A DNA stretch of 10,869 bases from a bacterium (GCA_004563195.1 SFTJ01000085.1:1-10869); one strand, 5' to 3'. Positions 1-10,794 are shown, counted from the stretch's first letter. The notes: a model not told the origin generated them from the sequence alone. Numbers and translations: made by a program.

Positions 1-86
1 TTACTTTAGACTCGGCTATGAAGATGGTCGCAGGTACAGCCAGAAGTATGGGTATCACTGTAAAGGGTTCATTCCCTGAAAATTAA
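1..86 (+). CDS. rplK: 50S ribosomal protein L11, 3' end only
   Basis: This is the last 28 codons of L11, read in the frame whose codons begin at base 3 and ending at TAA 84-86. The visible C-terminus reads TLDSAMKMVAGTARSMGITV and then KGSFPEN. The AMKM..GTARSMGI pattern is the conserved end of the L11 C-terminal domain, which binds 23S rRNA at the GTPase-associated centre. The start lies outside the window. It is followed 17 bases later by rplA, the usual rplK-rplA order. In other bacteria L1 represses this pair by binding mRNA upstream of rplK, but that leader is not in the window. Confidence 0.95.
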   Translation, partial: TLDSAMKMVAGTARSMGITVKGSFPEN

Positions 87-103
87 TTAAACTTCAATTT
101 GAA

Positions 104-799
104 ATGAGCAAACTTACAAAAAATCAAAAGTTAGTCAGCGCGAAGATTGAAGCAGGGAAGGCTTACACTCTTAAGGAAGCTGCAGAATTGGTGAAGGAAG
201 TGACTTTCACTAAGTTTGATGCTTCAGTAGATATTGATGTACGTCTTGGCGTAGATCCTCGTAAGGCTAATCAAATGGTGCGTGGCACAGTATCGTTGCC
301 TCATGGTACAGGTAAGCAAGTACGCGTGCTTGTATTGTGTACAGCAGATGCTGAAGCCGGTGCAAAAGAAGCTGGAGCAGATTATGTTGGTTTGGACGAA
401 TATATCGAAAAGATTAAGGGCGGCTGGACTGACGTGGATGTAATCATAACACAACCTGCTATCATGGGTAAGATAGGTGCTCTTGGTCGTGTGCTCGGTC
501 CTCGTGGCTTGATGCCAAACCCAAAGAGCGGTACTGTTACACCCGATGTAGCAAAGGCTGTTAAAGAAGTAAAACAAGGTAAGATAGACTTTAAGGTTGA
601 CAAGGGCGGTATCGTGCATACCTCAATTGGCAAGGTTTCGTTCAACGCAACACAGATACAAGAAAATGCTAAGGCATTTGTTGACATGTTGCTCAAGCTT
701 AAACCTACAACTGCTAAGGGTACATATCTAAAGAGTGTTTATCTTTCGAGTACTATGAGTCCTGGTATCAAGGTTGATACTAAATCGATTAGTGAATAA
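104..799 (+). CDS. rplA: 50S ribosomal protein L1
   Basis: This encodes a 231-residue L1, close to the usual 229-234. L1 binds 23S rRNA helices 76-78, forms the mobile L1 stalk at the E site, and in many bacteria represses its own mRNA. The family hallmark is seen at residues 130-141 (VLGPRGLMPNPK), within the central domain. Domain I is built from both termini; the C-terminal part (about 160-231) carries KIDFKVDKGGIVH and the TAKGTYLKSVYLSSTMSPG segment typical of the family. The start at 104 gives the standard MSKLTKNQK N-terminus and leaves 17 bases after rplK. No Shine-Dalgarno is evident; the leader is A/T-rich (ttcaatttgaa), as is normal in Bacteroidota. It is probably co-transcribed with rplK and rplJ. 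Function is certain from sequence. Confidence 0.98.
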   Translation: MSKLTKNQKLVSAKIEAGKAYTLKEAAELVKEVTFTKFDASVDIDVRLGVDPRKANQMVRGTVSLPHGTGKQVRVLVLCTADAEAGAKEAGADYVGLDEYIEKIKGGWTDVDVIITQPAIMGKIGALGRVLGPRGLMPNPKSGTVTPDVAKAVKEVKQGKIDFKVDKGGIVHTSIGKVSFNATQIQENAKAFVDMLLKLKPTTAKGTYLKSVYLSSTMSPGIKVDTKSISE

Positions 800-820
800 C
801 TATTAAACTACTAAGACAAG

Positions 821-1348
821 ATGAAGAAAGAAGATAAGCAAATAATCAAAGATAGCATTGCCGAACTCCTCAAAGAGTATAGCGCAGTGTATTTGGTTCA
901 AACCAATGGCTTGAACGCAGAATTGACCAGTGCTTTGCGTCGCGAAGCATTCAAGGCTGAGGTAAAGCTCGTGGTTGTAAAGAACACCTTGGTAAAGAAG
1001 GCGATGGAAGAATCGGATGTAGATTATTCCGGTCTTTACGAAGCACTTAAGGGCTCAACATCATTGATGCTAAGCAACACTGGTAATGCGCCTGCACGAC
1101 TTATAAAGGAATTCACCAAGAAGAATAAGGAAGCCGGACTTCCGTTGTTGAAGGCAGCTTATGTAGAAGAATCGGTATACATGGGTGCAGAACAACTCGA
1201 AGCACTGTGCAACATCAAGAGCAAGAACGAACTTCTCGGCGACATTGTTGGCTTGCTGCAATCGCCTGCTAAGAACGTGATCAGCGCTTTGCAAAGTGGC
1301 GGAAACAAGCTTCATGGTATCCTTGAAACTCTATCAAACAAAGAATAA
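821..1348 (+). CDS. rplJ: 50S ribosomal protein L10
   Basis: This encodes a 175-residue L10, the base of the ribosomal stalk that anchors L7/L12 dimers and contacts 23S rRNA with L11. The N-terminal globular rRNA-binding domain (about 1-130) has the family pattern at 39-62 (LRREAFKAEVKLVVVKNTLV). The C-terminal helix (about 134-173, NELLGDIVGLLQSP and onward) is the L7/L12-binding segment. The start MKKEDKQ matches the usual start in relatives. Only 21 bases separate it from rplA, so there is no room for the long L10-binding leader that controls rplJL translation in Enterobacteria or for the Firmicutes-type L10 leader. Any autoregulation would have to work elsewhere in the transcript. No Shine-Dalgarno is obvious. 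Confidence 0.98.
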   Translation: MKKEDKQIIKDSIAELLKEYSAVYLVQTNGLNAELTSALRREAFKAEVKLVVVKNTLVKKAMEESDVDYSGLYEALKGSTSLMLSNTGNAPARLIKEFTKKNKEAGLPLLKAAYVEESVYMGAEQLEALCNIKSKNELLGDIVGLLQSPAKNVISALQSGGNKLHGILETLSNKE

Positions 1349-1381
1349 TAAAAAAATAATAAACAATTAAATCATACAACA

Positions 1382-1756
1382 ATGGCAGATTTGAAAGCTT
1401 TTGCAGAACAACTAGTTAACCTTACAGTAAAGGAAGTTAACGAACTTGCTCAAATTTTGAAAGAAGAATATGGTATTGAACCAGCAGCTGCAGCAGTAGC
1501 AGTAGCAGCAGGTCCGGCAGCTGAAGGCGCAGCAGTTGAAGAAAAGGACTCATTCGATGTAGTTCTTAAGGCAGCAGGTGCAAGCAAGCTCGCAGTAGTG
1601 AAATTGGTAAAGGAACTTACCGGTCTTGGTCTTAAGGAAGCTAAGGAAATGGTAGACGGTTGTCCATCAGTTCTTAAGGAAGGCGTATCTAAGGCTGAAG
1701 CTGAAGGCTTGAAGAAGTCACTCGAAGAAGCTGGCGCTGAAGTTGAACTTAAATAA
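1382..1756 (+). CDS. rplL: 50S ribosomal protein L7/L12
   Basis: This encodes 124 residues, the normal length for L7/L12, the multicopy stalk protein that recruits and stimulates translational GTPases (EF-Tu, EF-G, IF2, RF3). Residues 1-33 are the dimerisation and L10-binding domain, about 34-55 the Ala/Gly/Val-rich flexible hinge, and 56-124 the globular C-terminal domain. That domain has the factor-contacting helix KLVKELTGLGLKEAKEMVD at 74-92. A cysteine (C94, VDGCP) sits where many bacteria have alanine. The hinge is written with a run of GCA codons around 1482-1535, an ordinary low-complexity stretch. It starts 33 bases after rplJ behind a very A-rich leader without Shine-Dalgarno. It is followed by an attenuator-like hairpin, consistent with making more L7/L12 than RNA polymerase from the shared transcript. 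Confidence 0.98.
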   Translation: MADLKAFAEQLVNLTVKEVNELAQILKEEYGIEPAAAAVAVAAGPAAEGAAVEEKDSFDVVLKAAGASKLAVVKLVKELTGLGLKEAKEMVDGCPSVLKEGVSKAEAEGLKKSLEEAGAEVELK

Positions 1757-1781
1757 TATTGCCTGATTATTCAGGTATATG

Positions 1782-1819
1782 GGTTAAGAATCCTCTATAT
1801 GTCGATTCTTAACCTTTTT
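1782..1819 (+). terminator. attenuator-like intrinsic terminator between rplL and rpoB
   Basis: A perfect 11-bp stem, GGTTAAGAATC (1782-1792) with GATTCTTAACC (1804-1814), encloses an 11-base loop and is followed by TTTTT (1815-1819). It lies 25 bases after the rplL stop and 41 bases before rpoB. A smaller hairpin, CCTGA-TTAT-TCAGG (1762-1775), sits just upstream. The stem is AT-rich and the T tract short, so partial read-through is more likely than full termination. E. coli is known to have a partial terminator at the same place. The structure is seen; the regulatory role is inferred. Confidence 0.7.
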
Positions 1820-1860
1820 GTGCTATAAAAATTTTGAGTTCACCCTAATTTTAATTTTTC

Positions 1861-3456
1861 ATGTCAGTTTCAACAAAAAACCAACGAATCAATTTCGCCT
1901 CTGTAAAGAATCCGCTCCCTTATCCGGACTTTTTGGAGGTGCAATTACAATCTTTCAGAGATTTTCTGCAGTTAGATACTCCAACTGAAAAGAGAAAAAA
2001 TGAGGGACTCTACAAGGTGTTTGCCGAGAATTTCCCGATAGCAGATACTCGCAACAACTTTGTGCTTGAATTCCTGGATTATTATATCGATCCACCACGC
2101 TTCTCGGTAGAGGAATGTTTGCGTCGTGGAGCGACTTATTGTGTGCCTTTGAAGGCCAAACTTAAATTATTCTGTACTGACCCGGATCACGAAGATTTTG
2201 ACACAACAGTCCAGGACGTGTATTTGGGTAACATACCATATATGACCGACAAGGGTACCTTTGTGATAAATGGTGCCGAGCGCGTGGTGGTGTCGCAGTT
2301 GCACCGTTCGCCGGGCGTTTTCTTCGGTCAAAGTCAGCACGCCAATGGCTCTAAGCTTTACTCGGCGCGTATTATTCCTTTCCGTGGCTCGTGGATAGAA
2401 TTTGCCACTGATATTAACAATGTGATGTGGGCTTACATCGACCGTAAGAAGAAGTTGCCCGTTACCACATTGCTTCGCGCTATTGGTCTTGAAACCGATA
2501 AGGACATTATCGAGATTTTCGACCTTGCTGAAGAGCTTAAGGTGAATAAAACCAATCTAAAGAAAGTAACCGGCCGCAAACTTGCTGCACGTGTGGTAAA
2601 ATCGTGGACTGAGGACTACGTCGACGAGGATACCGGCGAAGTGGTAAGTATCGAACGTAATGAGTTGTCGGTAGAGCGTGACACCGTTATCGATGAAAAC
2701 GTAGCCAAGGAAATCCTTGAATGCGGCGCATCGTCGATTTTGGTTCATAAGGAAGATGTCAACACCAACGACTATCAGATTATCTTCAACACGCTCCAAA
2801 AGGACCCGAGCAACTCTGAAAAAGAGGCTATTACATATATTTATCGTCAGTTGCGTAACGCCGAACCTGCCGATGAAGCGAGTGCTCGTGAAGTTATCAC
2901 CAACCTCTTCTTCAGCGACAAGCGTTACGACCTTGGTGATGTGGGCCGTTTCCGCATCAATAAGAAATTGAATCTTTCGATTCCTGACGAAGTGCGTGTG
3001 CTCACTCGTGAGGATATCATCGAGATTATTAAGTATCTCATCGGCTTGATCAACAGCCGCACCGACGTGGATGATATCGACCACTTGAGCAACCGCCGTG
3101 TTCGCACCGTTGGCGAACAGCTTTACAACCAGTTCGGTATCGGTTTGGCTCGTATGGCTCGCACTATTCGTGAACGCATGAATGTTCGCGACAACGAAGT
3201 GTTTAAGCCGGTCGACTTGATCAATGCTAAGACCGTATCGTCGGTTATCAACACGTTCTTTGGTACCAATGCATTGTCGCAATTTATGGACCAAACCAAC
3301 CCGTTGGCCGAAATCACTCACAAACGCCGTTTGAGTGCCCTTGGCCCCGGTGGTCTTTCGCGCGACCGTGCCGGTTTCGAGGTTCGTGACGTGCACTACA
3401 CTCACTATGGTCGTCTGTGCCCAATCGAAACTCCTGAAGGTCCTAACATCGGTTGA
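1861..3456 (+). CDS. rpoB: RNA polymerase subunit beta, N-terminal part (gene broken)
   Basis: This is the first 531 residues of RpoB, with a standard Bacteroidales start (MSVSTKNQRINFASVKNPLP). It contains the protrusion and lobe region with the family motif NGAERVVVSQLHRSPGVFF (137-155) and the fork/rifampicin region. The residues corresponding to E. coli D516, H526 and S531 are D477, H487 and S492, all in the wild-type, rifampicin-sensitive state. Reading ends abruptly at ...IETPEGPNIG then TGA (3454-3456), in the middle of a universally conserved segment and far short of the expected length of about 1270. The rest of the protein follows at once in the +1 frame (3452-5602). As written, this product would lack the catalytic lysines and the beta'-binding C-terminus and could not work alone. 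It is one gene with the following entry, damaged by a deletion or by an assembly error. Confidence 0.95.
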   Translation: MSVSTKNQRINFASVKNPLPYPDFLEVQLQSFRDFLQLDTPTEKRKNEGLYKVFAENFPIADTRNNFVLEFLDYYIDPPRFSVEECLRRGATYCVPLKAKLKLFCTDPDHEDFDTTVQDVYLGNIPYMTDKGTFVINGAERVVVSQLHRSPGVFFGQSQHANGSKLYSARIIPFRGSWIEFATDINNVMWAYIDRKKKLPVTTLLRAIGLETDKDIIEIFDLAEELKVNKTNLKKVTGRKLAARVVKSWTEDYVDEDTGEVVSIERNELSVERDTVIDENVAKEILECGASSILVHKEDVNTNDYQIIFNTLQKDPSNSEKEAITYIYRQLRNAEPADEASAREVITNLFFSDKRYDLGDVGRFRINKKLNLSIPDEVRVLTREDIIEIIKYLIGLINSRTDVDDIDHLSNRRVRTVGEQLYNQFGIGLARMARTIRERMNVRDNEVFKPVDLINAKTVSSVINTFFGTNALSQFMDQTNPLAEITHKRRLSALGPGGLSRDRAGFEVRDVHYTHYGRLCPIETPEGPNIG

Positions 3457-3457
3457 G
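3448..3457 (+). other. rpoB break point: missing segment plus frame change
   Basis: The sequence atcggttgag reads I-G-stop in the upstream frame and (T)S-V-E in the downstream frame. In Bacteroidales relatives PNIG is followed by a segment starting LISSL and ending ETPYRK before the VE..GKV part, about 23 residues (E. coli beta about 571-593, from memory). Removing 71 nt explains both the lost residues and the shift from frame 1 to frame 2. If the ancestor read GGT-Txx at the left and AAG-GTT at the right, the retained GGTT would be a 4-bp microhomology. That last point cannot be checked from this window. Confidence 0.85.
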
Positions 3458-5602
3458 GTAAGTGACGGTAAGGTTAACCTCAATAACGACGAGGTGGTGT
3501 ATATGACAGCCGAAATGGAAGAAGACAAAATCATAGCACAAGGTAATGCTCCGCTTAACGACGACGGCACATTCATCCGCAAGAAAGTTAAGGCACGTCA
3601 CGATGCCGACTTCCCTGTGGTAGCGCCTAACGAAGTTAACTTGATGGACGTATCGCCTATGCAGATTGCTTCGATTGCAGCTGCTTTGATTCCTTTCCTC
3701 GAACACGATGACGCTAACCGTGCGTTGATGGGTTCTAACATGATGCGCCAGGCAGTGCCATTGATTCGCACCGAGGCTCCTATCGTGGGTACAGGTATCG
3801 AAGCTCAACTCGCTTACGACTCGCGCACTCAAATTCAAGCTGAGGGCGATGGCGTAATCGAATATGTAGATGCTGCTACTATCAAGATTCGCTACGACCG
3901 CACCGAGGAAGAAGAATTTATCTCTTTCGAAGATGCTGTCAAGACATATAATCTTCCCAAGTTCCGTAAGACCAACCAAAGCACCACTATCGACCTTCGT
4001 CCGATGTGCGACAAGGGTCAGCGCGTGAAGAAGGGTGACATCCTCACCGAGGGTTACTCTACAGCAGGTGGTGAACTTGCCATCGGTCGCAACCTCAAGG
4101 TGGCATACATGCCTTGGAAGGGTTACAACTATGAGGACGCTATCGTGCTCAACGAACGTATGGTGCGCGAAGATATCCTCACTTCGGTACACGTCGACGA
4201 GTATACACTCGATGTGCGTGAAACCAAGCGCGGTATGGAAGAACTCACAAGCGACATTCCTAATGTCAGCGAGGACGCTACAAAGGACCTCGACGAACGC
4301 GGTATCGTTCGCGTGGGTGCTCATGTAGGTCCCGGCGACATTCTTATCGGTAAAATCACTCCTAAGGGAGAAAGCGACCCTACTCCGGAAGAAAAGTTGC
4401 TTCGCGCCATCTTCGGCGACAAGGCCGGCGACGTGAAGGATGCTTCACTCAAGGCTACTCCATCGCTTAAGGGTGTGATTATAGCTACCGAACTCTATCA
4501 GCGTGCTGCCAAGCGCAAACGTGGCACCAAGGACACCACTTTGGCCGACATCGATGCTGAATATCAGGCTAAACAAGACGATTTGAAGAAGGTGCTTGTA
4601 GAAAAACTCCTCGTTCTCACCAAGAACAAGGATTCGCAAGGCGTGAAGGACTTCTTGGGAATAGATGTTATCCCTAAGGGCGCTCCATTCACTGCACAAG
4701 CGCTTCTCGACATCGATTATCCTTCAATCAACTTGACTAAGTGGACCAACGATGCCCACACCAACGAATTGATACAACGCTGCGTGATGAACTACCTTCG
4801 CAAGTCGAAGGAATGGACAGCCGAAATGCACCGCAAGAAGGACGACTATCAAGTGGGCGACGAATTGCCATCGGGCGTAATGCAAACCGGTAAGGTATAC
4901 ATCGCCAAGAAGCGCAAGATAGGCGTAGGTGATAAGATGGCAGGTCGTCACGGTAACAAGGGTATCGTATCGCGCGTAGTGCGCCAGGAAGATATGCCAT
5001 TCCTCGAAGATGGTACTCCGGTGGATATCGTATTGAACCCTCTTGGTGTGCCTTCGCGTATGAACATCGGTCAGATTTTCGAGGCCGTACTCGGCTGGGC
5101 AGGTCGTGAATGTGGTGTGAAGTTTGCAACACCTATTTTCGATGGTGCAAGCCTCGACGATTTGAATCACTGGACCGACAAGGCAGGTCTTCCACGCTAT
5201 GGCAAGACATATCTATATGATGGTGGAACAGGCGAACGCTTCGACCAGCCGGCAACAGTGGGTGTGACCTATATGCTTAAGCTCGGTCACATGGTCGAAG
5301 ACAAGATGCACGCCCGTAGCATTGGCCCGTACTCACTTATCACTCAGCAACCTCTTGGTGGTAAGGCACAGTTTGGTGGTCAGCGCTTCGGAGAAATGGA
5401 AGTTTGGGCCATCGAGGCCTTCGGAGCTTCGCACGTGCTTCAAGAAATTCTTACTGTTAAGAGTGATGATGTGGTTGGTCGCAGCAAGGCTTATGAAGCC
5501 ATTGTAAAGGGCGACGCAATGCCAACCCCGGGTATCCCCGAATCGCTTAACGTATTGCTCCACGAGCTGCGTGGTTTGGGTCTAAGCATCAATTTGGAAT
5601 AA
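3452..5602 (+). CDS. rpoB: RNA polymerase subunit beta, C-terminal part (gene broken)
   Basis: This is the continuation of RpoB in the +1 frame. The homologous part begins at GTT-GAG (V-E, 3452-3457) and runs about 716 residues to TAA 5600-5602. The open frame extends upstream to 3335, but that stretch is the antiphase reading of the N-terminal part and not a real start; the first internal ATG is at 3503. Conserved landmarks are LIPFLEHDDANRALMGSNM, the substrate-contacting GDKMAGRHGNKGIVS segment with lysine codons at 4934 and 4958 (E. coli K1065 and K1073), NPLGVPSRMNIGQIFE, and the beta'-contacting end KLGHMVEDKMHARSIGPYS through GGKAQFGGQRFGEMEVWA to LLHELRGLGLSINLE. No further frameshift is visible. 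Restoring 71 nt at the break gives 531+23+1+715 = 1270 residues. The core enzyme cannot be assembled from the two parts as given, since conserved residues are absent. Confidence 0.95.
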   Translation, partial: VEVSDGKVNLNNDEVVYMTAEMEEDKIIAQGNAPLNDDGTFIRKKVKARHDADFPVVAPNEVNLMDVSPMQIASIAAALIPFLEHDDANRALMGSNMMRQAVPLIRTEAPIVGTGIEAQLAYDSRTQIQAEGDGVIEYVDAATIKIRYDRTEEEEFISFEDAVKTYNLPKFRKTNQSTTIDLRPMCDKGQRVKKGDILTEGYSTAGGELAIGRNLKVAYMPWKGYNYEDAIVLNERMVREDILTSVHVDEYTLDVRETKRGMEELTSDIPNVSEDATKDLDERGIVRVGAHVGPGDILIGKITPKGESDPTPEEKLLRAIFGDKAGDVKDASLKATPSLKGVIIATELYQRAAKRKRGTKDTTLADIDAEYQAKQDDLKKVLVEKLLVLTKNKDSQGVKDFLGIDVIPKGAPFTAQALLDIDYPSINLTKWTNDAHTNELIQRCVMNYLRKSKEWTAEMHRKKDDYQVGDELPSGVMQTGKVYIAKKRKIGVGDKMAGRHGNKGIVSRVVRQEDMPFLEDGTPVDIVLNPLGVPSRMNIGQIFEAVLGWAGRECGVKFATPIFDGASLDDLNHWTDKAGLPRYGKTYLYDGGTGERFDQPATVGVTYMLKLGHMVEDKMHARSIGPYSLITQQPLGGKAQFGGQRFGEMEVWAIEAFGASHVLQEILTVKSDDVVGRSKAYEAIVKGDAMPTPGIPESLNVLLHELRGLGLSINLE

Positions 5603-5619
5603 GAAAAAGAGTAGATAAA

Positions 5620-5654
5620 GCATGCCCTCGGTGCCCGGCACCAATAGGGCATGC
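5620..5654 (+). promoter_or_regulatory. strong two-tier hairpin in the rpoB-rpoC gap
   Basis: A perfect 9-bp outer stem GCATGCCCT (5620-5628) with AGGGCATGC (5646-5654) holds an inner 5-bp stem GGTGC-CCG-GCACC (5630-5642), separated by a small C / AAT internal loop. It is followed by ctaacctac, not a T tract, so it is not a standard terminator. It lies 17 bases after the rpoB stop and 49 before rpoC. An RNA processing or stability site, or a pause, is possible by analogy with RNase III-type intercistronic stems; this is inference. The remaining leader of rpoC is A/T-rich without clear Shine-Dalgarno. Confidence 0.6.
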
Positions 5655-5703
5655 CTAACCTACAAAAATACATTAACTCTTTTAATAAAAAAGAATTAAA
5701 CAA

Positions 5704-10026
<4,323 letters not shown>

Positions 10027-10047
10027 GCAGTTAGCAGCATTAAACAT

Positions 10048-10087
10048 AAAAAAGAGCGTGAAACCATAGTGTTTTACGCTCTTTTTT
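10048..10087 (+). terminator. intrinsic terminator after rpoC
   Basis: A perfect 12-bp stem AAAAAAGAGCGT (10048-10059) with ACGCTCTTTTTT (10076-10087) continues inward by a G-T wobble, three A-T pairs and one C-G pair to a 6-base loop (CATAGT, 10065-10070). The right arm itself supplies six Ts and the left arm six As, so it could also stop transcription entering from the minus strand. It begins 21 bases after the rpoC stop and marks the end of the operon. Confidence 0.9.
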
Positions 10088-10134
10088 CAGTTAATTGCGA
10101 CGAATAAAATCGAAAATTGAGGTTAAAAACTGCG

Positions 10135-10153
10135 CAATTTTGCCCCAAAATTG
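10135..10153. repeat. short perfect inverted repeat in AT-rich intergenic DNA
   Basis: CAATTTTG (10135-10142) and CAAAATTG (10146-10153) form a perfect 8-bp stem with a CCC loop. The 9-mer GCAATTTTG at 10134-10142 recurs directly at 10186-10194. There is no T tract and no neighbouring gene, so no function is assigned. Confidence 0.45.
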
Positions 10154-10330
10154 AAGCAAAATAAGCGTAATCACCGTAAATCAGGGCAATTTTGTTGATG
10201 CTTCTCTGCAATGCGACAGTATTTTTGCCTTACTGATGCTTCCCAAAGTTGCGTGTGTATATGATAATTCTATTATTGCTGTCCGATAAAAGCCGGGCAG
10301 AAATAATCAGGGCCGGCATCTATTTTGTTG

Positions 10331-10405
10331 CACAGATTTCTGCCGATTAGGGCACAGATTTTCACAATATTGTGTTTATCAGTGCTATGTTTGTGGAAAT
10401 CTGTG
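10331..10405. repeat. CACAGATTT repeat and hairpin block
   Basis: CACAGATTT occurs directly at 10331-10339 and 10353-10361, a 22-base period. The second copy, CACAGATTTTCACA (10353-10366), pairs with TGTGGAAATCTGTG (10392-10405) over 14 positions with one G-T wobble. A perfect 12-base palindrome CACAATATTGTG (10363-10374) lies inside. Phrases of the kind CACAGATTT..CACAGAT are, from memory, common in intergenic DNA of Bacteroidales, where they form dispersed repeats; this looks like a short, decayed example. It is probably repeat DNA and not a gene. Confidence 0.55.
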
Positions 10406-10672
10406 TTTTATTGCAGCGAGGTGGTGGTGATGCTCTCCAACCAGAAAGGCTGAATGCCGAGGGCGAAGCCCGAGAACTCTTAGCCGTGGGTTAAGCGTCA
10501 TCGCAACCCCAGAGCCGTATGACCCCCTCGGAAAGTGTCCGAAAGACGCGAATGTTGCCGCCAAGGAAGCCGATTTTCGCGTCTTTCAGACGCATCACGG
10601 AAGATTTTACGATACCGAGGGTTACGCTTCGCTACACCCTCGGCTAAGAGCCACTCGCTCCGCTCGGGCGTT

Positions 10673-10687
10673 CGACCTTTCAGGTCG
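10673..10687. repeat. small perfect hairpin within the GC-rich block
   Basis: CGACCT (10673-10678) and AGGTCG (10682-10687) form a 6-bp stem with a TTC loop. It lies inside the larger pairing of 10630-10638 with 10694-10702 and could be a terminal hairpin of that arm. Confidence 0.45.
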
Positions 10688-10709
10688 CGCTGCGGTGTAG
10701 CGGGTGACT

Positions 10710-10733
10710 ATCAGCCTCTCCGGGGCTGATTTT
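10710..10733 (+). other. hairpin followed by four Ts, weak terminator candidate
   Basis: ATCAGCCTC (10710-10718) pairs with GGGGCTGAT read from 10722 to 10730 (nine pairs, one G-T wobble) around a TCC loop, and TTTT follows at 10730-10733. The stem is stable but the T tract is short and runs straight into GCGGG. If the GC-rich block is transcribed rightward, this could end the transcript; equally it may be one more repeat arm. Confidence 0.3.
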
Positions 10734-10794
10734 GCGGGTGGGTCATGAACACCACACCGGTCGCTGCGCTCGTACAACCGTCCGCGATGACGTA

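Noticed and set aside
1482..1535. GCA-rich near-repeat in rplL
   Set aside because: It simply encodes the Ala-rich hinge of L7/L12 and is normal for the family.
3335..3451. Upstream extension of the C-terminal rpoB frame with an ATG at 3335
   Set aside because: The translated extension is the +1-frame reading of the conserved rifampicin region and has no homology; the real product of these bases is in frame 1.
3448..3457. Intein, intron or programmed bypass as the cause of the rpoB split
   Set aside because: These would add sequence at the site. Here sequence is missing, and no extra element lies between the two parts.
2557..3582. 341-codon open frame on the minus strand inside rpoB
   Set aside because: It lies antisense to clearly homologous RpoB sequence in both rpoB frames; its translation is unrelated to anything recognisable and long antisense frames are common opposite codon-biased genes.
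10220..10227. TATTTTTG as a second promoter -7 box
   Set aside because: It matches TAnnTTTG, but no TTG lies at the proper spacing upstream (nearest is 22 bases away) and no gene follows, so a chance match in AT-rich DNA is likely.
10525..10600. Possible RNase P or SRP RNA (GGAAAGTGTCCG and CCAAGGAAGCC phrases)
   Set aside because: The resemblance is limited to a few bases; the other conserved parts of those RNAs are not present nearby.
10535..10729. 64-codon ORF in the GC-rich block
   Set aside because: Its Arg/Ser-rich translation runs through both arms of several inverted repeats, there is no leader or promoter, and such frames are typical false calls in repeats.
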